Of a DNA stretch of 64,000 nt, positions 26,398 through 35,020 are shown in pieces. A model generated the notes under the pieces. That model worked only from the letters and a program-made list of their open reading frames with translations, was not told the DNA's origin and did no database searches. Position numbers and translations under genes: made by a program. Source of the DNA: Nonomuraea sp. NBC_00507. Lineage in GTDB: Bacteria > Actinomycetota > Actinomycetes > Streptosporangiales > Streptosporangiaceae. The stretch's first letter is position 1, and each line of letters starts with the position of its first letter. Where the stretch lies: NCBI RefSeq assembly GCF_036013525.1, contig NZ_CP107853.1, forward strand, positions 8,494,001-8,558,000, read 5' to 3'.

Positions 26398-27563
26398 TCG
26401 ACGTCGAGCGGGCTCGCGCCCTCACCCCTGGCGTCCGACACGTCACCCATTTCAACAGCGCGGGCGCGGCGCTGCCGTCCCGCGGAGTACTGGACACGGT
26501 CATCGGCCATCTTCAGCTAGAGGCGGAGATAGGCGGATACGAGGCCGCAGCCCGCGCGGCCGACCGGCTGCAGGCCGTGTACGGCTCGGCCGCCCGCCTG
26601 CTGAACTGCTCCCCAGACGAGATCGCCCTGGTCGACAGCGCCACTCGCGCCTGGGACCTGGCCTTCTACGCCATCCCCTTCCAGCCGGGCGACCGCATCC
26701 TCACCAGCAGCGTCGAGTACGCCAGCAACTTCATCGCCTACCTGCAGACCGCCGAGCGCCGCGGCGTGCGGGTGGACGTGGTGCCCGACGACGGGCTCGG
26801 CCAGATTTCCGTGGACGCGCTACGCGACATGCTCGACGACCGTGTCCGCCTGGTCTCGCTCACTCATGTCCCCACCAACGGCGGCCTGGTCAACCCGGCC
26901 GCCGAGGTGGGCAAGGCGGCGAAGGAGGCGGGCGCCCTGTTCCTGCTGGACGCGTGTCAGTCCGTGGGCCAGCTCCCGATGGACGTCACCGAGCTGGGCT
27001 GCGACCTCCTGTCCACCACCGGCCGCAAGTATCTGCGCGCCCCGCGCGGCACAGGGCTGCTGTACGTACGGCCCGGCGTGCTCGACAGCCTCGATCCGCC
27101 GTTCCTCGACCTCCACGGCGCCCGCTGGGCGGCCCCTGGGCGCTACGAGCTCCAGCCGGGCGCGCGCCGGTTCGAGAACTGGGAGTACGGCGTGGCCGCC
27201 CGGCTCGGCCTCGGCGCGGCCATCGACGAGGGTCTCGGCTGGGGGCTGCCGGACATCCGCGACCGTGTCTACGCCCTGGCCGCCCTGCTACGCGAACGGT
27301 TGGCCGAGATCCCCGGCTGCCGCGTCCACGACCAGGGTGCGGAGCGATGCGGCATCGTCACCTTCACCCTCGACGGCGTGCCCGCCGACGCGATCAAGGC
27401 GAGGCTGTCCGCCCTCTCGATCAACGTCAACGTCTCACGCCCCCCTTCAACACTGCTCGACATGACCGCCCGTGGCCTGGGGGACCTGGTCCGCGCATCT
27501 GTCCACTACTACAACACACCGGAGGAAGTCGCTCGGATATGCGCTGCGCTGGAGGCCGACTGA
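26394..27563 (+). CDS. Class V aminotransferase-fold PLP enzyme
   Basis: 389 residues of the class V aminotransferase/cysteine desulfurase superfamily. The PLP lysine is in TTGRKYLRAPRGTG, with the cofactor Asp in LLDACQSVGQ. The mobile catalytic Cys loop of SufS is not evident; the equivalent region reads NVSRPPSTLLD. Likely roles are a C-S lyase, an isopenicillin-epimerase-like enzyme or an EgtE-like beta-lyase. GTGA overlap with the ABC ATPase gene implies that it metabolises the imported substrate. With CsoR-like boxes upstream, a sulfur amino-acid pathway responding to persulfide or copper is an attractive inference. Confidence 0.8.
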   Translation: MIDVERARALTPGVRHVTHFNSAGAALPSRGVLDTVIGHLQLEAEIGGYEAAARAADRLQAVYGSAARLLNCSPDEIALVDSATRAWDLAFYAIPFQPGDRILTSSVEYASNFIAYLQTAERRGVRVDVVPDDGLGQISVDALRDMLDDRVRLVSLTHVPTNGGLVNPAAEVGKAAKEAGALFLLDACQSVGQLPMDVTELGCDLLSTTGRKYLRAPRGTGLLYVRPGVLDSLDPPFLDLHGARWAAPGRYELQPGARRFENWEYGVAARLGLGAAIDEGLGWGLPDIRDRVYALAALLRERLAEIPGCRVHDQGAERCGIVTFTLDGVPADAIKARLSALSINVNVSRPPSTLLDMTARGLGDLVRASVHYYNTPEEVARICAALEAD

Positions 27564-27574
27564 ATCATTACTAT

Positions 27575-27589
27575 ACTATTCAAACTAGT
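27575..27589. promoter_or_regulatory. BlaI-type box ACTATTCAAACTAGT
   Basis: ACTAT-N5-CTAGT, one mismatch in the right half-site. TAGAAT follows directly (27590-27595) as a likely -10 element. A GTG at 27613 with AAAGAAG upstream starts the first downstream frame. Confidence 0.6.
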
Positions 27590-27612
27590 TAGAATACGCG
27601 GCAAAGAAGTAG

Positions 27613-28083
27613 GTGCCCGCCCTGCGGCGGAACCCAATGGAAGCCGCCCTCATGGGGACGGCCAAGGCAGCCTCGGTCCGCGCAAGCCCCCGCACCGGCA
27701 GTCGCTCCCCCGCCGTCGCCATCTCGACCGCTTGCCGTTGCTGGGTTACTTCATCGTGGGCGTTCCTCGCCGGCTCGGGCACGTCATCGTCCACCCAGGC
27801 GGGCACCATGGTTGACGTGACGATGCAAGAGTTCTCCTTCGTCATGCATGAGCGAGAGCTCGCCCCAGGCATCTACACGCTCATGTTGGACAATGCGGGG
27901 AACGCGCCGGACGCCATGGCTATCCGAGGCCCCGGCATCAGCGGTGGGCAACACTTCGAAACGATCAACGGCCGAGAGAAGACCCGGTTCACGGTTACGC
28001 TTCAACCTGGAAGCTATGAAGTGTGGTGCCCCGTGGGCAATCACCGGGCCCAGGGCATGGAGACCACTCTGGCCGTCAAGTGA
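27613..28083 (+). CDS. Cupredoxin-like protein, signal peptide degraded
   Basis: The frame opens at GTG 27613, but only residues from ATG 27808 (91 residues) have cupredoxin character. The copper-site loop is YEVWCPVGNHRAQGM, supplying Cys, His and Met. The other expected His is Asp here (NAPDAMAI), whereas the paralog at 52049-52324 keeps it. The first 65 residues show no real signal peptide, only a Ser/Thr linker trace (GTSSSTQAGT) just before the domain, so the export signal seems lost or frameshifted. Either the protein now stays in the cytoplasm or the gene is decaying. A BlaI-type box precedes it. Confidence 0.6.
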   Translation: MPALRRNPMEAALMGTAKAASVRASPRTGSRSPAVAISTACRCWVTSSWAFLAGSGTSSSTQAGTMVDVTMQEFSFVMHERELAPGIYTLMLDNAGNAPDAMAIRGPGISGGQHFETINGREKTRFTVTLQPGSYEVWCPVGNHRAQGMETTLAVK

Positions 28084-28381
28084 CCGGCGGCGGCGAGACG
28101 TTGTCCGCCGTCAACGTGGCGTGCCATCGAGGTCGTGCGTCCGGGACGTGGCATCGGACACGATCGCAGCGCGGCAGGCCGTCACCGCAGCGCGATGACG
28201 AGGACGGCCGGCGAGCCGATCGCGAGAACCGGTTGCACGGGTCCCACACCTGACACAAGGCCGGCCTGGACGACGGCACGAGCTCTTGCGGCCGACACGC
28301 ATACGACGATGAGCCGTCGTATCACACCTTCCTCAATAACGCAGGTTGGCTGGATCACTTCGCGATCAACCGATACTTCCC

Positions 28382-28396
28382 ACTATGATTCATAGT
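28382..28396. promoter_or_regulatory. BlaI-type box ACTATGATTCATAGT
   Basis: Perfect ACTAT/ATAGT half-sites, 18 bases before the first possible start of the GNAT gene. TAAGAAT overlaps the right half-site as a likely -10 element, so the transcript would have a very short leader or none. Confidence 0.75.
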
Positions 28397-28413
28397 AAGA
28401 ATCAGCGAACACT

Positions 28414-29532
28414 GTGGGGCCCATGAAGATCACGGTCGTACAGCCCAAGGAGCTAGGCTCAGCCGAGCTGGACACCTGGCGGAGGTTGCTGCGTGAGAGC
28501 ACCGATCTCATCAGCCCGTTCCTTTGCCCGGAGTTCACGATCATCGTAGGTCGCTTGCGGAGCGACGTGCGGGTGGCCGTCATCGAGGACGCCGGCGACA
28601 TCGTCGGCTTCTTCCCTTTCCAAAGGCACCCATTTGGCGTGGGGAAACCCGTCGGCGCCGGACTCACGGACGCGCAGGGCATGATCCTCGCCCGCGACCT
28701 GGAGCTCGACGTTAACGAACTGCTCCAAGCGTGCGGGCTGAGCGTATGGGAGTTCGACCATCTCCTCCCCGATCAGTTCCCCGGCCACCACGCCAGCCGC
28801 CACCCCTCTCCGATCATGGATCTGCGTGACGGCTACGAGGCGTACGCCGACACCATCAAGCGCGAGTCCGGCAAGACCTACCGGACGACTCAGTACAAGA
28901 CCCGCAAGATCGCTCGGGATCACGGCGTGCTGCACCACGACTACGGCACCCGAGACCTGGCCGCCTTGCGCACGCTCATCGGGTGGAAGAGCGAGCAATA
29001 CCGCAGAACGGGACGCACCGACCGCTTCGCACACCCCTGGATCGTTCAACTCGTGGAAGACCTCTTCCATACGAGGACCCCCACCTTTGCCGGCGTGCTC
29101 GACATGCTGTGGGTCGACGACCGGCCAGTAGCTGGGCATTTCGGGCTACGCAGCGACACAGTGCTGGCCGGCTGGTTCCCCGCCTACGACACCGCCTTCG
29201 CGGTCTACTCGCCGGGACTCATCCAACATCTCGCCATGGCCAGGGAAGCCGCCGAGCGCGGGATCCGCGTCATCGACATGGGCCGGGGCGAGAAGGAGTA
29301 CAAGGAAAAGCTCAAGAACGGCCAGTGGCAGGTGGCCGAAGGACGACTGGCACGTCCGACGGTGGGAGCCGGGCTGCACTGGCTGCTCCGTGCGCCCGTA
29401 AGGGGCGCCCGGAGAACCGTACTGGCCAGCCCGTCGTTGCGGGTGCCCGCCGACCGCATGCTCAAGACCTACGGCAGGCTGCGGTCCAGGCTGTCGTCAA
29501 CCGTGCACGATCGCGCGTCTTCCTCGAGGTGA
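28414..29532 (+). CDS. GNAT-superfamily (CelD/FemX-like) acyltransferase
   Basis: 372 residues starting at GTG 28414 or ATG 28423. Two GNAT-like halves are seen, with the conserved second-half motif YSPGLIQHLAMAREAAERG and DMGRGEKEYKEKLKNG that marks CelD/BcsL- and FemABX-like proteins. Such enzymes transfer acyl or aminoacyl groups to envelope sugars, peptidoglycan stem peptides or polysaccharide precursors; the acceptor is unknown here. It ends 3 bases before the DegT-like gene, and both follow a perfect BlaI-type box, so they form one regulated operon. Confidence 0.75.
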   Translation: MGPMKITVVQPKELGSAELDTWRRLLRESTDLISPFLCPEFTIIVGRLRSDVRVAVIEDAGDIVGFFPFQRHPFGVGKPVGAGLTDAQGMILARDLELDVNELLQACGLSVWEFDHLLPDQFPGHHASRHPSPIMDLRDGYEAYADTIKRESGKTYRTTQYKTRKIARDHGVLHHDYGTRDLAALRTLIGWKSEQYRRTGRTDRFAHPWIVQLVEDLFHTRTPTFAGVLDMLWVDDRPVAGHFGLRSDTVLAGWFPAYDTAFAVYSPGLIQHLAMAREAAERGIRVIDMGRGEKEYKEKLKNGQWQVAEGRLARPTVGAGLHWLLRAPVRGARRTVLASPSLRVPADRMLKTYGRLRSRLSSTVHDRASSSR

Positions 29533-29535
29533 ATC

Positions 29536-30705
29536 ATGTTCGAACGGCTGGAAGCGGAGTTCGCCTCCCGGCTGGGCCGGGAGTGTCTGTACGTGCCGTC
29601 GAACAGGTTCGGCCTCTTCATCGCACTGCGCCAACGGATGGCGCCGGGCCAGCGCCTGCTCATGTCGCCGATCTCGGCCGACGAGATCCTGTTCCTGGTG
29701 CTGGCGGCTGGGTTACGCCCGGTCATCGCGCCGATCGATCCGCGCACCGGTGCCATCGACGCACGCGCCATCGACGACCTGCGCTTCGACGGGATCCTGA
29801 CCACCAACCTGTACGGCCTCCCGGACGACGTCATCACCCTCGGCAGAACCTGCGCCGAGCGCAGCATCCCCCTGATCGAAGACGCCGCCCACGCGATCCA
29901 GACCTCGGTGGCGGACCGTCCTGTGGGCGCCTTCGGCGACGCGGGCGTCTTCAGCCTGTCCAAGGCCGCGGGAGCATCCCCCGGCGGGATCGTCGCAATG
30001 GCCTCGCCAAGTGATCGTCAGGCGCTGCGGGAGCTACGCGAGCACTGGCTCACTCCGAGATACCCGGCGACGGAACTCGCGATCCTGCTGAAAACCGCCG
30101 TACGGAACGCGATCGTCGCGACCGTTCTGGCCCGTCCCGCGTGGCAGTTGGGGCAGTGGCTGGGCATGCAAGACCCGCGGCAGGGACACAGGATCCCGTT
30201 ACGCCGGGTAGCCTTGGCCGGGCGGCTGACCGAGCCCGGCACCTTGTATCCCGGACTGGACGCCCTCGCGCCCTGGGTGCGGGCGGACAATCACCACTAC
30301 CGGATGCGCCAGGGGCTGCTGACCGAGCGGCATGCGCTGCGACGGCTCAGGGTATTGGAGGCCACGCGCGAGCGCAGACTGGCCGGCGTGCGCCGCCTCG
30401 CCGAATTGGAGACGGTCGCACCGGGTGTACGCGAACATCTCGATCAACCGTTGTTCCGGGTGCCGCTGCTCGTCGAGGACCGGGACAAGGCGATCGAAGC
30501 ACTACGACGGGAGGGCGTGATCACGGGATACGTCTACGACCCGCCGTTCGACGACTACGCACCGGGTCTCGTAGAACCATCCCCAGCTCCCGCGGCGGCC
30601 CGCTGGTGGTCTCAGCACACGCTTCCCATCGATCCCTTGCAGGTCGACCGGGCCTTGCCGATCGTCACGAAGCTCACCACCCCGACGTGGACGCCGTCGA
30701 TTTGA
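29536..30705 (+). CDS. DegT/DnrJ/EryC1-like PLP enzyme
   Basis: 389 residues of the DegT fold. Recognisable parts are YVPSNRFGLFIAL, the cofactor-Asp region PLIEDAAHAIQT and the Schiff-base lysine in FSLSKAAGASPGG. Family members transaminate nucleotide-linked keto sugars, and some act in lipid or antibiotic pathways. The C-terminal third (GYVYD, FDDYAPGL) is also found as a remnant at 178-369. It is the second gene of the operon with the acyltransferase at 28414; together they suggest building and attaching an amino-sugar or similar group on the envelope (inference). Confidence 0.8.
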   Translation: MFERLEAEFASRLGRECLYVPSNRFGLFIALRQRMAPGQRLLMSPISADEILFLVLAAGLRPVIAPIDPRTGAIDARAIDDLRFDGILTTNLYGLPDDVITLGRTCAERSIPLIEDAAHAIQTSVADRPVGAFGDAGVFSLSKAAGASPGGIVAMASPSDRQALRELREHWLTPRYPATELAILLKTAVRNAIVATVLARPAWQLGQWLGMQDPRQGHRIPLRRVALAGRLTEPGTLYPGLDALAPWVRADNHHYRMRQGLLTERHALRRLRVLEATRERRLAGVRRLAELETVAPGVREHLDQPLFRVPLLVEDRDKAIEALRREGVITGYVYDPPFDDYAPGLVEPSPAPAAARWWSQHTLPIDPLQVDRALPIVTKLTTPTWTPSI

Positions 30706-30811
30706 TCACGGGACCCGTACTCTCCAGACGGGCGGGTGGCACTCGGCGACACCGAGCCCTGCGCCGGGCATGGACGTGAGCAGCGCCGAACACAGGAACC
30801 CACGTTGCGGA

Positions 30812-31522
30812 CTACTGCAGAGTCCTGGCCGGTGGTGTGATCCCGCATCGATCGGTCGAATCATCGCGTGGAAGGGGATGGCCGGAGCCGTTGACGTCGC
30901 CCCGGAGAGGCGCGGCGGCCCCGAGGCCCTGGCGAAGTCCCCAGTCTTCCCTGGCCAGGCGGCGTAGCACGGCGAAGAGCTCGTTGTAGAAGATCGTCAT
31001 GTGAACCTGGAACGGCATCGCGTGGGCGAGTCGCACCTCCTCCGCGACGGTGGCCCTGGCGAGACGCACGTAGCCTGCCAGCAGATCGGCAGGAATGTCG
31101 TAATCAAATCCTTGGAGAGCGCTGAGCACGTCCGCGGCCTCATCGAGAGCCGCGGCATCGCCCCGGACGCGCCATCCGCTCCTCGCGAGCATGCGCGCCA
31201 TGCGACTCCTTGCCTGCTGCCAGGCCTCTCCGCGAGAAGCGGCGCAGCGAGCCTTTCTCCGACCGCCCGCGGTCGCGAGGACCTGGAACGGAGTATGGGC
31301 CGGGTCGTCGAGGATCTCCAGCAGCGCACGCACCGCAGCCAAGGTGAGGCCGCCGACCTCAACGAGCTGCCGGATCAGGCGCAGCCTGGACAGGTGGCGC
31401 CTGTCGTACTGGACCCGGTTGGGGCCGAGGCTCCTGCCCGGCGGCAACAACCCCTCGCGCCGGTAGTACTTGATCGTCGAGATGGAGAGGCCGCTGCGCT
31501 CGCTGAGCTCGGTTATTCGCAC
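30812..31522 (-). CDS. MerR-family regulator
   Basis: 236 residues. The N-terminal MerR helix-turn-helix and wing are clear: MRITELSERSGLSISTIKYY then REGLLPPGR. A coiled helix follows (VGGLTLAAVRALLEIL). The long C-terminal domain, about 150 residues without the Cys pair of metal sensors, suggests an organic effector. It is convergent with the DegT-like gene and separated by 70 bases from the metalloprotease gene. The likely target is its own promoter or a neighbour; no clear 19/20-spacer promoter was found. Confidence 0.85.
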   Translation of the reverse strand: MRITELSERSGLSISTIKYYRREGLLPPGRSLGPNRVQYDRRHLSRLRLIRQLVEVGGLTLAAVRALLEILDDPAHTPFQVLATAGGRRKARCAASRGEAWQQARSRMARMLARSGWRVRGDAAALDEAADVLSALQGFDYDIPADLLAGYVRLARATVAEEVRLAHAMPFQVHMTIFYNELFAVLRRLAREDWGLRQGLGAAAPLRGDVNGSGHPLPRDDSTDRCGITPPARTLQ

Positions 31523-31592
31523 GGAGAGGATCCCCTCAATGAGGACGGAGGGGCGAGGAGGCCGGGCCCCGCCCCTCCGATCAGAGTTGCCG

Positions 31593-32621
31593 CTAGGCGT
31601 GCCGGCCGATCAAAGCACGGAACTCGTCATAGCTCATTCCGTTGATGCGATTCACGCCGGGGATCTGGCTGAAGGTGTGGACGGCGCCCGCGTTGATCAG
31701 GTATCGGCCCTCGGGAGACAGCACGACCTGCCGCCCGTCGTCACGCTGGCCGTCCAGGATCAGCACGTACTGCTGGCCGACCTGATAGGACGGGTCGTCG
31801 GCGATGCCAGCGGCGTCGGTGCCGGTCCTGAAGAGCGTGAACGTGCCCGCAGTCGCTCCCTTGATCGTTTCGTCGACACTCACGGTGATCGCCTGGGTCG
31901 GGACCTTATCGGCCTCCCCCGGCTCGCCCTGGGCGGAGACCACCAGGTCGTCTGCCTGCCGTACGTCGGTCACGGTCGCCCGCACGATCGCCTTGCCCAT
32001 GCGCACGGCCTGTGCCACGGACTTGGGCTGGTAGTGCCAGACGGCGCTGTATCGGGGGATCCCGGTCACCACTGTGTCGGCCTCAGTGGCGGCGGCAGTG
32101 TGGTGCGAGTTCCGGTACATGTTGTAGATGTCGTTCCAGTTGTGCTGGACGGTCGTGACCACGTTGTTGTAGTAGCCGAGGCCCATGCAGCCGTCGTTGG
32201 AGTGGTCCAGGCCGAACAGGTGGCCGATCTCCTGACAGAAGATGCCCCGTTTCGTGCTGGAGCTGTAGCTGTAGTAGTAGTTCAGCCGAGCATGGCCGTG
32301 GGTGATGTGACTGCCGGAGTAGTTGATGATCTCGGCCAGGCCGCCCCAGCCGGTGTTGCCGTAGTTGCCGTCGAAGAGGCTGATGTCGGTGTGGCCACTG
32401 GCGCCGGGCAGCGACAGGATCGTGTTGTTGTTCCAGTCATTGACCGCGGCCTGCGCTTCGGTCCGGTAGGTGGCGGTGTTGTAGATCTGGATGGTCACGG
32501 TGGCGCCGTAGCGGTTCCAGTGCCAGCTTCCCCACTGGTGCGCCGATGCTTGTGGCACGGCGAGCGCCAGCACGGTGACGGTTGCGGCGAGGATGATGGA
32601 CGCCGCTCGGATGCGTCGCAA
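31593..32621 (-). CDS. Secreted metzincin-type metalloprotease
   Basis: 342 residues. A signal peptide ends near VPQASA. The N-terminal half is a matrixin-like protease with the site CQEIGHLFGLDHSNDGCM. This is the metzincin HExxHxxGxxH motif with Gln in place of the first His, a form I recall in other actinobacterial homologs but which could weaken zinc binding. The C-terminal half (from about residue 190) is a separate beta-rich domain with the recurring pattern GKAIVRATVTDVRQ. It is monocistronic on the minus strand and probably acts outside the cell. Confidence 0.75.
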   Translation of the reverse strand: MRRIRAASIILAATVTVLALAVPQASAHQWGSWHWNRYGATVTIQIYNTATYRTEAQAAVNDWNNNTILSLPGASGHTDISLFDGNYGNTGWGGLAEIINYSGSHITHGHARLNYYYSYSSSTKRGIFCQEIGHLFGLDHSNDGCMGLGYYNNVVTTVQHNWNDIYNMYRNSHHTAAATEADTVVTGIPRYSAVWHYQPKSVAQAVRMGKAIVRATVTDVRQADDLVVSAQGEPGEADKVPTQAITVSVDETIKGATAGTFTLFRTGTDAAGIADDPSYQVGQQYVLILDGQRDDGRQVVLSPEGRYLINAGAVHTFSQIPGVNRINGMSYDEFRALIGRHA

Positions 32622-32835
32622 GGTGGTCCTCCTTCGACACGCGGGGGTGAGTTGGGGGCACGTGCCGTGGAGAGAGTCCCGTCCCTCTCCTACACAACGT
32701 CAGAGCCGCGGCGAACGAAACGTAACAGGCGTTCTCTGGGCGAACAAGAACGAAGTTGACACTTTCCTTACAAACCGCCGTCAAGCTGGAACAATAGGCA
32801 TGCGTACTGATACTTCAACTATCAGCGGTAGGAGA

Positions 32836-33612
32836 TCATTCGTCAGGGAGCAAGTAGCGCCAGGAGAGGGCGAGCATGGCACCCGACGGGGCGCGGAACA
32901 CCGGCCAGCCGCCCCGCTGTCCGGAGTCGGCGGGGATCAGCTGAATGGCAGACTGGGCCGCGTTCCCGGAGAGGTCGCGCGTGCGGACGGGCGAACCTGC
33001 GTCCGGCGGCTCTGGCACGCCTTCCGGCCAGGGACGGACCTTGCCGTCCCGAGCTTCGGCTTCCTCTGCCACCAGCCGTACACGGTCGGACGAGTATCCC
33101 CGTCCTTCGGCGGCGGCGCGCTGCGCGAGACGGTCCAAGCGGGCGCGCGCGTTGAGCAGGGGTCCCGCATAGCCGTCGCCGGATTCGTCGAGGGCCGGAA
33201 TCCTGACCTCTCGCAAGCTGCCTCCGGCTGTGCGTACGCCGAGCACCGTGGTGGGTGCGTCCATGACCACCGGGGTGCCGGGCCGGGGCGTCGCCGTCGC
33301 AGGCTGGCCGGACAGATCCCGGTCCAGCGCGCTGACCAGGTCGGACAGCTCGGCCTCGGAAAGCCGTACGGTGCGGGCGGCGTCGACGATTGCCCGGCCG
33401 TCGCCGTAGACGACCACCCGTGGCGGCCGGATCGCGAGCAGGCCGGGCGGCAGGAAACCGCCCTCCAACCGCCACACCGCGACCGGACGGTCGCCGTCCG
33501 GTTCCACCGTGGCAGGCGGTCCAGAAGCCGCGGGATTGCCGTCCTGGCCACACGCCGCGCTCATGAGCACGACGGCGAGAATCAATGCCAGCGACCTGCG
33601 CCTCATGCCCAT
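32836..33612 (-). CDS. Lipoprotein of unknown function
   Basis: 258 residues from ATG 33612. The signal ends in MSAACG, an acceptable but not ideal lipobox. The mature part begins with a Pro-rich linker and then a beta-rich domain: WRLEGGFLPPGLLAIRPPRVVVYGDGRAI, interrupted here at its repeats. Two-domain organisation is likely, with TVLGVRTAGGSLREV and a final GWPVFRAPSGAMLAL. I do not recognise a named family. It stands alone on the minus strand next to the acyltransferase remnant. Confidence 0.65.
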   Translation of the reverse strand: MGMRRRSLALILAVVLMSAACGQDGNPAASGPPATVEPDGDRPVAVWRLEGGFLPPGLLAIRPPRVVVYGDGRAIVDAARTVRLSEAELSDLVSALDRDLSGQPATATPRPGTPVVMDAPTTVLGVRTAGGSLREVRIPALDESGDGYAGPLLNARARLDRLAQRAAAEGRGYSSDRVRLVAEEAEARDGKVRPWPEGVPEPPDAGSPVRTRDLSGNAAQSAIQLIPADSGQRGGWPVFRAPSGAMLALSWRYLLPDE

Positions 33613-33699
33613 ATGACGTAGGGCGCACACGCGCGGTTCAAGCCGGTGCGGCGCCGCCTCCCGGACGCCACGGGGCGCAGGCCGCAGAAGCCAAGATCC

Positions 33700-34017
33700 T
33701 TATCCCGGTGGGGCGCGCTGCCGCACAAGCGCCATCGCGGAACAAGGTCTCTGATCCGGCCCCCAAAAGTTCCTCGACAAGTAGCCACTGATCACGACGA
33801 ACAGCGGCATGTGGAACGTATAGATGAAGATGTACAGCGATCTGGCCGAGTCGGCGTCCACCGTGGGGCGCAGCGCGTGGCCGATCACCACGAGCGCCGC
33901 CAGGACGAACTTGACGTTGTCGAGGTACGGCTCACGCTTCCTGTATGGAGCTGGTAACTGTTCGACGCGCGGCGATGGCACACGAAGGACTGCGCCGGCC
34001 GACGCCACAGGCCCCAA
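33700..34017 (-). pseudogene. N-terminal remnant of a membrane acyltransferase
   Basis: The frame reads the start of an acyltransferase-3/fucose O-acetylase-like protein: REPYLDNVKFVLAALVVIGH (first helix with its catalytic-type His) and IYTFHMPLFVVISGYLSRNF. It then ends within 30 unrelated residues. The intact family has about 350 residues and ten helices, so over two thirds is missing. A BlaI-type box abuts its 5' end. Confidence 0.65.
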
Positions 34018-34031
34018 CTATCACTCATAGA
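34017..34031. promoter_or_regulatory. BlaI-type box ACTATCACTCATAGA
   Basis: ACTAT-N5-ATAGA, one mismatch, between the orphan BlaI gene (ending at 34078) and the start of the acyltransferase remnant on the same strand. Confidence 0.5.
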
Positions 34032-34077
34032 AGAAGCTATCAAAAAGCCCGATCGGCTGTCACTCGTTGCCACCTCT

Positions 34078-34416
34078 TCAAAGCGTGGACGGCCCAATCG
34101 GTGCGATGCGCTTCACGCACGTCAACACGTATCCGCTGCGATTTCGTGCCGCACTCAGCACGTGGGACATGAGCAGGTCCTTTAGTTCCGCCTGGCTGAT
34201 GGCCGGCCAGTACAGGTGCGCGCCGTCGGCCGGCTCCCGGTCCAGCAGCCCTGCGCGGTGAAGGGTGTCGAGAGACTTCCGAAGGACGGCTCGAGTGGTG
34301 GGCGTCTCGTGTCGCAGATCCTCGAGGAGCTCCTGGACAGTGGCCGGGCGATCCCACTCCCACAGACGTTTGATGATCGTCGCTTCCAGCTCACCAAACC
34401 GCCCCACCGAGACCAT
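34078..34416 (-). CDS. Orphan BlaI/MecI-family repressor
   Basis: 112 residues with the BlaI winged helix: FGELEATIIKRLW, VQELLEDLRHE, TTRAVLRKSLDTLHRAGLL, then the wing DGAHLYWP. The dimerisation tail is shorter than in the other two BlaI proteins of the window. GGATGGG precedes ATG 34416. No M56 partner is adjacent; the next gene downstream was an acyltransferase, now a remnant. A CCTAT-N5-ATAGT box lies 13 bases upstream of the start, so the protein probably represses itself. Induction could come through one of the M56 proteins elsewhere. Confidence 0.85.
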   Translation of the reverse strand: MVSVGRFGELEATIIKRLWEWDRPATVQELLEDLRHETPTTRAVLRKSLDTLHRAGLLDREPADGAHLYWPAISQAELKDLLMSHVLSAARNRSGYVLTCVKRIAPIGPSTL

Positions 34417-34428
34417 CCCATCCAAGCT

Positions 34429-34443
34429 CCTATCACATATAGT
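34429..34443. promoter_or_regulatory. BlaI-type box CCTATCACATATAGT
   Basis: One mismatch from ACTAT-N5-ATAGT, 13 bases ahead of the orphan BlaI start. This is the expected position for autorepression. Confidence 0.7.
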
Positions 34444-34489
34444 AGACCCACAAAGTGGTCCGACCGATTCGCGCGCTCGCCGAATCAGA

Positions 34490-34765
34490 TCACACCTGCT
34501 CCTCACCATGGTGACGGTGCGGCGCTGCGGCGACCTGCTCAGGCGGCACGCCCGGCATGGGGAGCTGACCACGGGCCCCGAGGGTGTCTCGCACCCAGAA
34601 CAGCGGGTCCCGGTGGCCGATGGCGTCGGCTGCCACGGCCGCCCGGCAGGCGCGCAGCAGGTCGTCGTAGTCATGACGGCTGAGCGCCAATGCCAGGCGC
34701 AGGCGCTGCTCCTCACCGCCGGCCCTGATCGCGTCGCGAGATTGTTCCATCGCCTTGGCCACCAT
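34490..34765 (-). CDS. Small hypothetical protein
   Basis: 91 residues from ATG 34765, preceded by GAGGAGG at a good distance. It is mainly helical and charged: AMEQSRDAIRAGGEEQRLRL then ALALSRHDYDDLLRACRAAV. It ends in a Pro/His-rich tail with HRHH. No signal peptide or membrane helix is seen. I do not recognise a family. It lies upstream of the orphan BlaI gene on the same strand with a 74-base gap. Confidence 0.5.
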   Translation of the reverse strand: MVAKAMEQSRDAIRAGGEEQRLRLALALSRHDYDDLLRACRAAVAADAIGHRDPLFWVRDTLGARGQLPMPGVPPEQVAAAPHRHHGEEQV

Positions 34766-35002
34766 CGGTGCCACCTCCTCGGCATCGCCGCTTTTCCTTC
34801 GCTGTCATCACGGTACGAACGCGTGCGACAGCCACCGGCCAGCGGCATGTGAGGATCACGCCAAGGCATCGATATCCCTGGGAAAGGCGCCTTCATGCGT
34901 TCCGTCGTGCCCAGTCACGCCGATCAGCCGGTCATCATCGGGGTGTACGGACCAGGCCGGGCCTGAAGAGCCCGCCCGCCTCCGCGCCGGAAGAGGCGTG
35001 GA

Positions 35003-35020
35003 GGCAGCCTTCAGGCTGCC
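35003..35020 (-). terminator. Hairpin at the end of the 35-41 kb minus-strand operon
   Basis: A perfect 7-bp inverted repeat, GGCAGCC and its complement, with a TTCA loop. It overlaps the last codons of the alpha/beta hydrolase gene, the last gene of a run of closely spaced minus-strand genes. Confidence 0.45.

Noticed and set aside
31470..32759. Long plus-strand frame opposite the metalloprotease
   Set aside because: Val/Asp/Gly repeats typical of a reverse-strand shadow; the minus strand has signal peptide and zinc motif.
32818..32832. ACTATCAGCGGTAGG as a BlaI-type box
   Set aside because: Two mismatches in the right half and located downstream of a gene end, with no promoter to control.
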